From the NCBI GenBank assembly GCA_002238445.1, contig MPML01000002.1, positions 243,779 to 307,778 on the forward strand: a DNA stretch of 64,000 bases, in the 5' to 3' direction. Below, piece by piece: positions 9,651 through 18,382 of the stretch. The translations under genes and the position numbers were made by a program. Every line of letters begins with the position of its first letter. The stretch's first letter is position 1. The notes under the pieces were generated by a model. That model saw only the letters and a list, made by a program, of their open reading frames with translations, had not been told where the DNA came from and did not search any database. The DNA is from Caldilineaceae bacterium bin5. GTDB taxonomy: Bacteria; Chloroflexota; Anaerolineae; Caldilineales; Caldilineaceae.

Positions 9651-10325
9651 TTACCCTTTGACCTTGGTTACAATTTCTCGCAGGAGGCCCTCAAAGTCGT
9701 CGGTCGCGGCGGTGAAGGCGTCGGAGGCGATCACAAGGGGCGCGCCGAAGACGACGATTTCGGCACCCAGTTCGAGTGTTTCGATGGCCTGTTCGACGGT
9801 CAGCCCGCCGACGGCCTGCACGGGGATGTCGACGGCGTCGAGGATGGCCGGCAGGTCGTCCAGAGGGCTGAGGCCGGGAATCATGGCGCGTTCGTCGAAT
9901 CCGGTGTGGACGATGATGACATCGACGCCCATGTCCTGGGCCTCTTTGGCGCGGTCGGCTTTTTCGGGGCAGAGCATTACGTCGCACATGACTTTGCCGC
10001 CGCAGCGCTGCGCCATCTTGACTTGCTCGATGATGCTGGCGTCGTGGGCGACACCCATGACGACGACATAGTCGGCGCCGGCGTTGAACATCATTTCGGC
10101 TTCGAGGCCGGCGCCATCCATGGTCTTGAGATCGGCGACGATGGGATGACCTGGGAAGGCCTCGCGCATGGCGCGTACGCTGTGCAGCCCTTCGGCGAGG
10201 ATCAGGGGGGTGCCGGCTTCGAGCCAGTCGACGCCGGCGCGCACGGCGGCACCGGCCATGTCGAGGGCTTCTTCGATGGAGGTTACGTCGAGTGAGACCT
10301 GGATGATCGGTTCTTTTTTCGTCAA
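9651..10325 (-). CDS. HUMPS-family synthase/decarboxylase (OMP decarboxylase fold)
   Basis: 224 residues, single TIM barrel. VADLKTMD (63-70) supplies the D-x-K-x-x-D signature of the OMPDC suprafamily. The family covers 3-hexulose-6-phosphate synthase and 3-keto-L-gulonate-6-phosphate decarboxylase. The start is TTG at 10325 (LTKKEPIIQV as M), preceded by GGAG; no ATG gives the beta1 strand. With neighbours acting on acid sugars, a keto-acid-sugar phosphate decarboxylase is more likely than formaldehyde fixation, and no 6-phospho-3-hexuloisomerase gene is adjacent. Confidence 0.8.
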   Translation of the reverse strand: MTKKEPIIQVSLDVTSIEEALDMAGAAVRAGVDWLEAGTPLILAEGLHSVRAMREAFPGHPIVADLKTMDGAGLEAEMMFNAGADYVVVMGVAHDASIIEQVKMAQRCGGKVMCDVMLCPEKADRAKEAQDMGVDVIIVHTGFDERAMIPGLSPLDDLPAILDAVDIPVQAVGGLTVEQAIETLELGAEIVVFGAPLVIASDAFTAATDDFEGLLREIVTKVKG

Positions 10326-10378
10326 AGGTGTGCTCCACTGGAGATGAAAATCGGCGCTTCTAGCTGCTATGTCGTGCT

Positions 10379-10993
10379 CTATTTTCTTGCTTCAGAGAAC
10401 ACGTTCTCAACGTCGACTCTTAAGCCTTTCAGAAGTACAGATGATGCCTCCTCGCCTGCGACGAACTCACCGTGTAGCGCGTATTCCTGTCCGTGCAAGG
10501 TGAGGACGGTAATGGAGGCAGCGGCGGGATCGACGATCCAGTATTCGGGGATCCCGGCCTGTGCGTACTCGCGGCGTTTGGTCACGTTATCCCTTTGGGG
10601 ATCGTCGGGGCTGACGACTTCCATGACAAGATCGGCGCCCTCCCAGAACTGTTCACCCAACCTGTCGGCGTGTTCAGCGGCCATAAAGACGAGATCGGGC
10701 TCGCGGTATTTTCCTCCCCAGAGTCGAATGCGTAGCGGCGCGAACATGACGACGCCCAGACTGTGCTCTTCCACGAATCTTAATAGCTGTCGGTACAAGA
10801 ATGCAACGAGTCTTTGGTGCGAAAAGGTGGGCATTGGCAATACCTCTAGCTGCCCGTGGGAGAATTCGATGAGGTGATTGGTGTCCAACGCCAGATACTC
10901 TTCCGCGCTCCAGTGACCCTGGGCGGGAAAGAGTTGGGCGATCTCCCAAGTCGGTTCCAGTGTTTCTTCGGGTTTCGTCGTTGGAAAGGCCAT
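10379..10993 (-). CDS. Uma2-family (DUF820) putative nuclease
   Basis: 204 residues from ATG 10993 (GAGGCAGG upstream). PD-(D/E)XK-like pattern: REPDLVFM, then DLVMEVVSPDD and EYWIVDP, as in the Uma2/DUF820 group common in Cyanobacteria and Chloroflexota. The function of the family is essentially unknown; an endonuclease fold is predicted. It sits between two metabolic genes on the same strand and may be a lone accessory gene. A second, distant member is at 49695-50276. Confidence 0.75.
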   Translation of the reverse strand: MAFPTTKPEETLEPTWEIAQLFPAQGHWSAEEYLALDTNHLIEFSHGQLEVLPMPTFSHQRLVAFLYRQLLRFVEEHSLGVVMFAPLRIRLWGGKYREPDLVFMAAEHADRLGEQFWEGADLVMEVVSPDDPQRDNVTKRREYAQAGIPEYWIVDPAAASITVLTLHGQEYALHGEFVAGEEASSVLLKGLRVDVENVFSEARK

Positions 10994-11037
10994 GGCCTGC
11001 CTCGCTTCTATCCCGAGCAGATCCGGACGATTTCGCG

Positions 11038-12078
11038 TCAAGCGTCGAGACGGAGGACCGATTTCACGTTTTCGCCGTGCTCCATGCTTTCGAAGGCCTC
11101 TTCCCAGTCCTCCAGGGGGTAAATACCGCCGATGACCGGCGCCAGGTTCACCTGCCCGGTGGAGAGTAGGGTGAGCACGCGCTCCCAGGTAGGGTAGAGG
11201 TGGCTGAAGGTGCCCTGGAGGGTTACGGCTTTGGCCACGAGCGGGTCGAGGCTGAAATCAAGCGCCTGCGGGCCCCACCCTATCTTGGTTATGCGTCCAT
11301 TGGGCCGTACCAGATCCATAGACTGTTGCAGTGCCTTGCTGACGCCGGTGGCGTCGATGACGAGGTCGGCGCCGAAGCCGTCTGCCAGCGATTCGACCAG
11401 CGCGACGGGGTCGTCGCGCTGTATGTTGAGTGTGTAGTCGGCGCCGAGTTCGGCGGCTACTTCCATGCGTTTGGCGTCTGCATCGGTGCCGAGGACGACG
11501 AGGGTGCCGGCGCCGCGGATGCGGGCGATCTGGAGGGCCATGATGCCGATGGGGCCGGGGCCCTGGATCACGACGAGGTCGCCGGGTTTCATGGCGGTCT
11601 TTTCGACGAGCGCGTTGTAGGCGACGCAGATCGGTTCGGTAAGGGCGGCGTGCTCGTCGGGCACATTTTCCGGTACGCGATGCAGGATTTGCGGGCGGGC
11701 CGCCACATAGCTGGTCATGGAGCCGTCGGCGAGGGCGCCGTAGCCCAGGCGGCTGGGACAGAGGTTATAGTTGCCGCTGAGACAGTAGACACAGGCGTCG
11801 CACACTTCGGCGGCAGTTTCTACTGCTACTCTGTCGCCGATTTCCCAACCTGAGACGTTGTCGCCGACATCGACGATTACGCCGGCGAATTCGTGGCCGA
11901 GGACGAGCGGGAGCGTGATCTCCCACGACTGCATGTTGCGCCACATGTGTACGTCGGAACCGCATACGCCGGTGGCCTTGACTTCGACCATTACCTGGCC
12001 GGATCCCATTTGCGGTTCGGGTACGTCGCGAATCTCTACTTCTTTATCGCCGAGTCCGAATTTGGCAACTGCTTTCAT
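11038..12078 (-). CDS. Zinc-dependent medium-chain alcohol/polyol dehydrogenase
   Basis: 346 residues from ATG 12078. GVCGSDVH supplies the catalytic-zinc Cys, GHEFAG the His-Glu pair, and CDACVYCLSGNYNLC the four structural-zinc cysteines. GPGPIG in the middle is the NAD(P)-binding turn. Resembles sorbitol, threonine and galactitol-type dehydrogenases that oxidise a secondary alcohol of a sugar alcohol or acid. An upstream ATG at 12099 would add seven residues. Probably part of the sugar-acid gene set; the substrate cannot be named. Confidence 0.85.
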   Translation of the reverse strand: MKAVAKFGLGDKEVEIRDVPEPQMGSGQVMVEVKATGVCGSDVHMWRNMQSWEITLPLVLGHEFAGVIVDVGDNVSGWEIGDRVAVETAAEVCDACVYCLSGNYNLCPSRLGYGALADGSMTSYVAARPQILHRVPENVPDEHAALTEPICVAYNALVEKTAMKPGDLVVIQGPGPIGIMALQIARIRGAGTLVVLGTDADAKRMEVAAELGADYTLNIQRDDPVALVESLADGFGADLVIDATGVSKALQQSMDLVRPNGRITKIGWGPQALDFSLDPLVAKAVTLQGTFSHLYPTWERVLTLLSTGQVNLAPVIGGIYPLEDWEEAFESMEHGENVKSVLRLDA

Positions 12079-12276
12079 TGGGGTTGGCTCGCTTTGCAAA
12101 ACTGTACGCGCCCCGTTGCGGACGCGTTAGGCTCTGACATGATAGTTGATTATACCCGATCTGTTTGCGCGAAAGCGAACCTATCTGAAGGGCGTCAGAC
12201 AAATGCGATGGGGGCTAAACTATATAGCTCAATCGGCGCGGGGGGGTTTGAAGTTGTAAGGCGGCCGTTTCAGAAT

Positions 12277-13248
12277 CTACAGATTCTCGTGATGAATACA
12301 GGCCACGCTCTGCCCATCTAGCTGTATGAGTTCAGGATCAGCAGCTTCACACTCGTCGGTCTTCCAGGCGCAGCGAGGATGGAAAACGCAGCCATGTGGT
12401 CGTTCCCCCAGACCGGGAATGCGTCCGGGGATCGGATTGAGGACATTCTTTTCGTGCAGATCATGGGCGCAGCGGAGCAGGCCAAGTGTGTAGGGGTGAC
12501 GCGGCCGGCGGAACAGCGAGGCGACGCTTCCCGATTCAACGACTTTACCGGCATACAACACAAGGGCTTCATCCGCGCTCGTTGCGACAACACCCAGATC
12601 ATGGGCCACGAGCACTACCGACATCGTTAGCTCCCGCTTGAGCCGTTCCAACAGGGCATAAATCTGGGCCTCAACCGTGACATCAAGCCCGGTAGTCGGT
12701 TCATCGGCGATCAGCAGCACAGGGGAGGGCGCCAACGCTATCGCCAGCACGATACGTTGTTGCATACCACCACTGAACTCATGCGGATAGGCGTTCAGGC
12801 GTGACGCCGCATCAGGGATTTCGACGCGTTCCATCAGTTCTATCGCTTGGTCCTCACGTTCCGCACTGGACAGCGAGGTATGGTATTTCAAGACACGCTT
12901 GATCTGTTCGCCGATGGTAAGCACTGGATTGAGAGCGCTGCTCGGGTCCTGCATCATGTAGGTGATGGCGCGGCCGCGCAGCCGCATCAGTTCCTGGCGG
13001 CTGATCTCCTGGCCCTGGAAAACGATGCGATCGGCGTCCCATTCACCGTTGGCGGCCAGACCGTTCACCAGCGCCATGGCTGCCGAACTTTTGCCGCTGC
13101 CGCTCTCTCCCACAATAGCAACGGTCTGCCCTGCTCCAATCGTGAGCGAAAGCCCATTGACGGCATTCAATCGCTGCCTGCCGGCGCCGTAATGGACGTT
13201 CAGATTCTCGATTTGAAAGACAGGACCGGCGTCGTTAACTGTGGCCAT
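12277..13248 (-). CDS. oppD: Oligopeptide-type ABC transporter ATPase (OppD-like)
   Basis: 323 residues. Walker A GESGSGKSS, signature FSGGMQQR, Walker B LLIADEPTTGLD, and the C-terminal Opp extension with a Cys-containing GCVFHPRCAW segment (an iron-sulfur or peptide-binding tail in this group). It overlaps the preceding permease stop by one base. It powers import across the cytoplasmic membrane together with the OppF-like ATPase at 15227. The substrate may be peptides, but many such systems take oligosaccharides. Confidence 0.9.
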   Translation of the reverse strand: MATVNDAGPVFQIENLNVHYGAGRQRLNAVNGLSLTIGAGQTVAIVGESGSGKSSAAMALVNGLAANGEWDADRIVFQGQEISRQELMRLRGRAITYMMQDPSSALNPVLTIGEQIKRVLKYHTSLSSAEREDQAIELMERVEIPDAASRLNAYPHEFSGGMQQRIVLAIALAPSPVLLIADEPTTGLDVTVEAQIYALLERLKRELTMSVVLVAHDLGVVATSADEALVLYAGKVVESGSVASLFRRPRHPYTLGLLRCAHDLHEKNVLNPIPGRIPGLGERPHGCVFHPRCAWKTDECEAADPELIQLDGQSVACIHHENL

Positions 13249-14177
13249 CAGACATCCGCCTCTTCGAATCGGAACTCGGGATCGAGAACGTTGCGGATGC
13301 CGTCGCCGAGCACAGAGAAGGCGAACACCAGCAGCGAAATCGTGAAGCCGGGGATGAAGATGTGCCAGAACTGTCGATTGAGGAAATACTCCTGCGTTCG
13401 GGCCAGAATTTTGCCCAATTCGGGTTGCGGCTCAGCGGGACCCAGCCCCAGAAACCCCAGCCCGGCTGTGCTGAAGACGGCCAGACCCAGATAGGTTGTT
13501 GCCTGGATAATGACGGCTGTCAGACAGTTCGGCGTCAGCTCAAATGCGATAATGCGCCAGAACGGCATTCCCATCAGTTGCGCGGCTTTGATATAGGCGC
13601 GGTGCGCTTGCGGAATGGTGGAGCCGCGCATCGTTCTAGTCAGCCGCGGAGTGAATGTGAAGACGAGAGCAAAAACGATCGTAAGTTCCGGCGTCGTTGT
13701 GATTGGCCCGATCTTGATTCCCTGCGTACCCCAAGCCGCGACCAGGATGACGGCCAACAGGATGCCGGGGAAGGTAAGCAGCGCATCGATCAGACGCATC
13801 ACGATTTCGTCGAAGAGCGAACCTTGGAAATAGCCTGTCAGGCTGCCCAGGAAAATCGCCAGTATGGTAGCCATCGAGACGCTGGAGATCGAGATGACGA
13901 GGGTCGTGCGCGTGCCATAGATCAGGCGGCTGAGCATATCGCGGCCGAGCGAATCGCTCCCTAACAGGAGCCGCTCGCCCGTGGCCGTGGTTGACATCAC
14001 GTCAATGGGTAGGAGCTCGCCGGCGGCCGCCCTGAACTGCTGCGCGAAGCCAAACGGGGCGAGTTGCGGGCCGAAGACGGCGATCACCAGAAACAGGAGA
14101 GCGATCACTCCGCCCAGCACAACCAGTTTATCCCCGATGAAACGGTTCCACAGAATACGGAAGCGTGCCTTGTTCAC
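13248..14177 (-). CDS. oppC: Oligopeptide-type ABC permease (OppC-like)
   Basis: 309 residues with an N-terminal membrane segment, a short extracytoplasmic part (LLGSDSLGRDMLSRL, the typical OppC 'GTDxxGRD' region) and five further hydrophobic helices. The cytoplasmic coupling loop contains AQLMGMPFWRIIAFELTP. The start is GTG at 14177, set by GGAGG 6-7 bp upstream. Ends at the start of the OppD gene. Confidence 0.88.
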   Translation of the reverse strand: MNKARFRILWNRFIGDKLVVLGGVIALLFLVIAVFGPQLAPFGFAQQFRAAAGELLPIDVMSTTATGERLLLGSDSLGRDMLSRLIYGTRTTLVISISSVSMATILAIFLGSLTGYFQGSLFDEIVMRLIDALLTFPGILLAVILVAAWGTQGIKIGPITTTPELTIVFALVFTFTPRLTRTMRGSTIPQAHRAYIKAAQLMGMPFWRIIAFELTPNCLTAVIIQATTYLGLAVFSTAGLGFLGLGPAEPQPELGKILARTQEYFLNRQFWHIFIPGFTISLLVFAFSVLGDGIRNVLDPEFRFEEADV

Positions 14178-14192
14178 AGATTGCCTCCAACG

Positions 14193-15146
14193 TCAGGTAC
14201 GCACGCGCGGATCGAGGACGCCGTAAAGAATATCGGTCAGCAGATTCATCAGAATGAAAACGGTGCCGATAACGAGCACGAGCGTTTGGAGCAGCGCGTA
14301 CTCTTGCGTTTTTGCCGCCCGGACAAGGAACAGACCGATGCCGGGCGTGCCAAACACGACCTCAACCAGGAATGTACCGCGGAAGATCAGGCCGATCGTG
14401 TAACCAAGCACGGTGACGATGGGAAGGATGCCGTTATGAAGCATGTCCTTGATCACGATGCGATTGGGCAGGCCCATGACTCTTTCGAACTGAATGAACG
14501 GCTTGTTTTGCACATCGTACAGTTCGCCGCGGGTTATGCGGGCGACGATGCCGGCTTTGGCCAATCCAAGAGCAATGGCGGGCAGGATCAGACTTTGCAA
14601 GGAGAAGACTACGTTTCGCGAAAAGTCGATTTTGCCGCTGATTGCCCAGCGATACCGGAATATCACGCCAAACACAAAGAGAAGAATGATCGCCAGCCAG
14701 AAATCAGGGATCGAATAGGTAGCGATGCTGGTAACCCTGGAGAGACTGTCAAGCCAGGAGTTTGGCTTAATGGCCGATAGAGCGCCGATCGTAAGCCCCA
14801 CTGTGAGAGCAACCAGCGCGCCGGCGACCGTCAGCCAGAATGTGGTGATCAGAGGCTTCCGCAGCATTTCCGCGATCGGCGTGCCGGGAGCCATCACGAT
14901 CATTTCGCCGAAATCCCCGGAGAATACGCCTTTGATCCAGCGCAGATACTGGACGTGTACGGGATCGTCCAGTCCCAACTCCTGGCGGATGCGTACTTTC
15001 TGCTCTGGTGTGCCGAACATGCCAGCCAGCGCCTCAACCGGTCCGCCCGGCGTGATATACAGCAGGCCAAAGGAGAGAAAGGTTATCAGTATCAGAGTCG
15101 GTATGGCGGAAACGAATCTCCGCCCGATGTACTTGAGTAAAGACAC
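14193..15146 (-). CDS. oppB: Oligopeptide-type ABC permease (OppB-like)
   Basis: 317 residues if it starts at GTG 15146 (MSLLKYIGRRFVSAIPTLI), which is where OppB homologues begin; the frame is open further upstream but that part is low-complexity and non-homologous. ITPGGPVEAL marks the first periplasmic loop, and ITRGELYDVQNKPFIQ the coupling region. Unusually, it has a shorter, atypical coupling loop before MLHNGILPIVTVLG. It lies 15 bp before the OppC start. Confidence 0.85.
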   Translation of the reverse strand: MSLLKYIGRRFVSAIPTLILITFLSFGLLYITPGGPVEALAGMFGTPEQKVRIRQELGLDDPVHVQYLRWIKGVFSGDFGEMIVMAPGTPIAEMLRKPLITTFWLTVAGALVALTVGLTIGALSAIKPNSWLDSLSRVTSIATYSIPDFWLAIILLFVFGVIFRYRWAISGKIDFSRNVVFSLQSLILPAIALGLAKAGIVARITRGELYDVQNKPFIQFERVMGLPNRIVIKDMLHNGILPIVTVLGYTIGLIFRGTFLVEVVFGTPGIGLFLVRAAKTQEYALLQTLVLVIGTVFILMNLLTDILYGVLDPRVRT

Positions 15147-15226
15147 TATGCAGAGCAGCTCTTCAGGAATCCAGGCGGCTTGACGCTGTTCACTGGACCC
15201 GGTGGTGGAATTGGCGGCGCGCCCAC

Positions 15227-16225
15227 TTACTGTACCAGAGCGATATTCTGACCATTTTCGGGGTAGAGAAAACAGCGGACGTGATGATCGGTTGACAGCG
15301 GCTGTAAGTGTGGCCCGCGTTGCCGACAGATCGAGCCTACCTGCTCCTGATAGGCGCAGCGAGGGTGAAATCTGCAACCGGCCGGCGGGGCCAGGGGCGA
15401 CGGCGGCTGTCCCTGGAGCGACGCCTTGCGTGTCGACTCGGGATCGAGATCAGCGATTGCGTCCAGGAGCGCCATTGTGTATGGATGATGCGGATGCTCG
15501 AACAGTTGCCGGGCCGGCGCTTGCTCAACTACCTTGCCCAGATACATCACGCAGATTCGGTCGGCGATGAATCTGACGGCACTCAGGTCATGCGAGATAA
15601 ACAGGAGCGATATCCCCTTCTCGCGGCTGATGTCGGACAACAGCTTCAATATCTGTACCTTGACGTTCATATCGACAGCCGAGGTCGGCTCGTCGCAAAC
15701 AATGAATTCCGGCTCCAGAGCCAGCGTTCTGGCCAGCGCGACGCGCTGCAACTCGCCGCCGGAGAGTTGAAAACTGTAGCGGTCGGCATAGTGCGCCGGG
15801 AGACCTACCATGTCCAGTAGACTGTGGAGGCGTGCGGTGATCTCCGTATGGGCCATGTATCCCATTTTGCGGATAGGATAGCTTAGAATCGTGCGCACAT
15901 TGTGGCGTGGATTGAGCGATTCCCTGGGGTATTGGAACAGGAGCTGAATTTTCTTTCTCGTTTCGGTGTCGATACTTGCCAGAGAACGCCCCCTGTAGCG
16001 AACCGCGCCCTCGGTCGGTTGAACAAGACCGGCCAGCAGCCAGCCCAGCGTTGTCTTGCCGCAGCCGCTTTCGCCGACCAGGCCAACGATTTCGCCTTCA
16101 TCAATACGTAGGGTCACGCCATCGACGGCTTGTATCTCGTTTGCGCGTAAAAGCAGAAGCCGCTGCAGCCAGGAGGAACTGGCGTAGTAGCGCTTTACGC
16201 TTTCAGTTTCAATCAATGCAGCCAT
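15227..16225 (-). CDS. oppF: Oligopeptide-type ABC transporter ATPase (OppF-like)
   Basis: 332 residues. Walker A GESGCGKTT, signature LSGGELQR, Walker B FIVCDEPTSAVD and the Opp C-terminal tail CRFHPRCAYQEQVGSIC. In this operon the OppF gene precedes the permeases, an uncommon order (binding protein, F, B, C, D). Partner of the OppD-like ATPase. Confidence 0.9.
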   Translation of the reverse strand: MAALIETESVKRYYASSSWLQRLLLLRANEIQAVDGVTLRIDEGEIVGLVGESGCGKTTLGWLLAGLVQPTEGAVRYRGRSLASIDTETRKKIQLLFQYPRESLNPRHNVRTILSYPIRKMGYMAHTEITARLHSLLDMVGLPAHYADRYSFQLSGGELQRVALARTLALEPEFIVCDEPTSAVDMNVKVQILKLLSDISREKGISLLFISHDLSAVRFIADRICVMYLGKVVEQAPARQLFEHPHHPYTMALLDAIADLDPESTRKASLQGQPPSPLAPPAGCRFHPRCAYQEQVGSICRQRGPHLQPLSTDHHVRCFLYPENGQNIALVQ

Positions 16226-16300
16226 TGATATGCTTCTTTCCGGACTAGACTTCTGCTATGTGGGCTTTGCATGTGAATCCCACCTAAACCCTCAAAACGC

Positions 16301-16351
16301 GTATCACGTATTGCGCAACAAACGCCATAGGCTCGACGCAATACGTGATAC
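16301..16351 (-). terminator. Hairpin between binding protein and OppF genes
   Basis: Perfect 15-bp arms (GTATCACGTATTGCG and its complement) with a 21-nt loop, 37 bp after the stop of the solute-binding protein gene. It has no U-tract and lies inside the operon, so an RNA-stabilising or partial-termination role, raising binding-protein output over the membrane parts, fits best. Confidence 0.65.
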
Positions 16352-16388
16352 TCATTTTGCAATGCAGTTGACCGGAGCAGGTATTGAC

Positions 16389-18086
16389 TTACATAGGCGT
16401 CTCACGCTCGGGCGGGCCGTTGTCCGTCTCGGCAACGGTGACGCCGTGGATGATGGGTGTAATGGTCGGGCTGGACTCAATACCTTCCAGATAGTCCCAA
16501 TAGACTTCCAGCCGCGCCCCGTGCAGGACAGGGACGTGAATGGCAAGATCGGCGTTCACCATCTGCACGTTCTTGACCGCATCGGCATATTCCTCCGAGC
16601 CGGGCGGGGCCTCTCTCATCCGCTGCATGGCGCCCATGAAGCGGGCGAGCCATTCTTCGGGCATGTCATCCATGTGCCAGGGCGCGATGCCATGAGGCGG
16701 AGCATAGTAGCGGCCGTATTCGACCACCCAAATGCCGGAGTCGCCGGCGTCATGGTAGACGCCATCGACCTCGTTATCGATGACCCGCGGCCAGTTGGCG
16801 GATGAGACGTTGGCCTCGACGGTCAGGTCGATCCCCACTTGGGCGACCTGCTCCTGGATGATACTCGCCGGTTTTTCGTAGCCGCGCCCCTCTGCGAGAA
16901 CGATGTGCGCGCTGAAGCCGTCGGGGTTGCCAGCCATTTTCAGATGCTCGCGTGCAGCGTCGAAATCGGAGCGCAGCGAATGGATCTTTTCGACTTCCCG
17001 GTTGACCAGCGGATCGTCCGCATACCAGAAGCTGAAAGCGGGACTGCCCAGACCAGCGTTCACAACATTATTGATGTCGACCCGGTCCATGGCGGCGCTG
17101 ATCGCCTTGCGGTTGTGGATGCCCTGCTCGGTGAAGCCCAGAACACCCTCGCCGACAAAGGCCAGGTAGTTGATGAACGGATCGGCCACGGGGACGGAGT
17201 TCAAACCAGCCGTCTCTTCGATACGCGCCTGGAGCGTCGGCGACACGTTGTAGTTCCAGTCCTGGGCCTGTGCCAGGAGTTGGGAGACCCGCACCGTTGG
17301 ATCATTGACAACCTCAAAAACGAGATATTGAGGAATGTTTTCGGAGAAGCCGCCCCAGAACAGATCCCAGCCCCAGTAGTCGTCGAAGCGCTTGAGTACC
17401 ACCCGTTCCTCGACACTGTACTCGATCAACTCGTAAGGCCCGGTCGTCACGCCCGGCACTTCGTTCGTGAGCGCGGTCTGTAGGCCTTCCTTCTCGACCG
17501 GCGCGCCGTCATACGCGCCCTCGGCCACAATGCGCGGGCCGTCAGTCACCGACATGGCGGAGAGCAGGAACGAATCAGGGGCAACCAGATCGATCACGAC
17601 CGTGTGATCATCCTGGGCGGTCACGTTCTCGATGTTGACGAGCAGGCTTGAGGTTGAGAGAGAGTTTTCCTTGATAAAGTCCAAAGAGTACTTGACGTCT
17701 GCCGCGGTAAAGGCCCCGCCATTGTGAAACTTCACTCCCTCCCGTAGCGGGATCGTCCACCGGCGCCCCTCGTTTTCGACCGCGGGCAGGGCGGTGGCAA
17801 GGTTCGGTTCGATGCCACTTCGCGTCAGCCTGTAGAGACCATCGTGATACATGGTGCCCATCGTCTTGTTCGGCGGCGTCAACGGGTTGTTGGGATCCAC
17901 GCCCTGGGGATCCTGGACGATTGGATGTTTGATGACGTACTCGCGCGCCATCGGCATGGCCGGCGCGTCTTGGCCTGCCTGGGGCGCGGTGGCCGGCACA
18001 CATGCGGCGACGACCAGTCCGGCTCCGGCCATTCCTGACAAATACATGAACTGCCGGCGAGTCAACGGTCTCGATCCCGTCTTCAT
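16389..18086 (-). CDS. Solute-binding lipoprotein, family 5 (peptide/oligosaccharide type)
   Basis: 565 residues. N-terminus has a twin-arginine (LTRRQFMYLSG, RR at 10-11) followed by a lipobox ending VVAAC at Cys29, so Tat export and lipid anchoring are likely. The family 5 pattern LREGVKFHNGGAFTAADVKYSLDF sits at roughly residues 115-140. First gene of the importer operon; GGAGGCAGGAG precedes the ATG. Captures the substrate outside the membrane for the OppBCDF-like complex. Confidence 0.9.
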   Translation of the reverse strand: MKTGSRPLTRRQFMYLSGMAGAGLVVAACVPATAPQAGQDAPAMPMAREYVIKHPIVQDPQGVDPNNPLTPPNKTMGTMYHDGLYRLTRSGIEPNLATALPAVENEGRRWTIPLREGVKFHNGGAFTAADVKYSLDFIKENSLSTSSLLVNIENVTAQDDHTVVIDLVAPDSFLLSAMSVTDGPRIVAEGAYDGAPVEKEGLQTALTNEVPGVTTGPYELIEYSVEERVVLKRFDDYWGWDLFWGGFSENIPQYLVFEVVNDPTVRVSQLLAQAQDWNYNVSPTLQARIEETAGLNSVPVADPFINYLAFVGEGVLGFTEQGIHNRKAISAAMDRVDINNVVNAGLGSPAFSFWYADDPLVNREVEKIHSLRSDFDAAREHLKMAGNPDGFSAHIVLAEGRGYEKPASIIQEQVAQVGIDLTVEANVSSANWPRVIDNEVDGVYHDAGDSGIWVVEYGRYYAPPHGIAPWHMDDMPEEWLARFMGAMQRMREAPPGSEEYADAVKNVQMVNADLAIHVPVLHGARLEVYWDYLEGIESSPTITPIIHGVTVAETDNGPPERETPM

Positions 18087-18239
18087 CTCCTGCCTCCTCA
18101 GTGGATTGACGGCATGGCAACGATGTGCCTGCCTTTAGGGTTGGACCACATGACAACCAAACACGGCCAGAGTATGGCCCTAGAGGAAAAGATTTTCACG
18201 GTAGCCGATTCGGATCTGTATATCCCTTGCACCTTACCG

Positions 18240-18375
18240 GCAACCGCTGCGTAGCGCTGTGCCACAACATCCCAATTGATTGCATTCCACCAGTTGACGA
18301 CATTTTCGGCCCGCCGGTTCTGGTACTTCAGGTAGTAGGCATGTTCCCATTCGTCCAACCCCAGGAGCGATACAT
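18240..18375 (-). pseudogene. 3' remnant of a Fe/Mn superoxide dismutase gene
   Basis: The minus strand directly after the stop of the esterase gene (18383) encodes [20 protein letters not shown] followed by [17 protein letters not shown]. This is the C-terminal block of Fe/Mn superoxide dismutase, with the Asp and His metal ligands of the [15 protein letters not shown] motif. Nothing homologous to the first three quarters of the enzyme lies upstream, where the esterase gene is intact, so this is an orphan 3' end with no start. It marks an old deletion or insertion junction. Confidence 0.8.
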
Positions 18376-18382
18376 ACCCGGT

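Noticed and set aside
9651..10325. Ribulose monophosphate formaldehyde-fixation role for the HUMPS gene
   Set aside because: No 6-phospho-3-hexuloisomerase gene is adjacent and the neighbours act on acid sugars.
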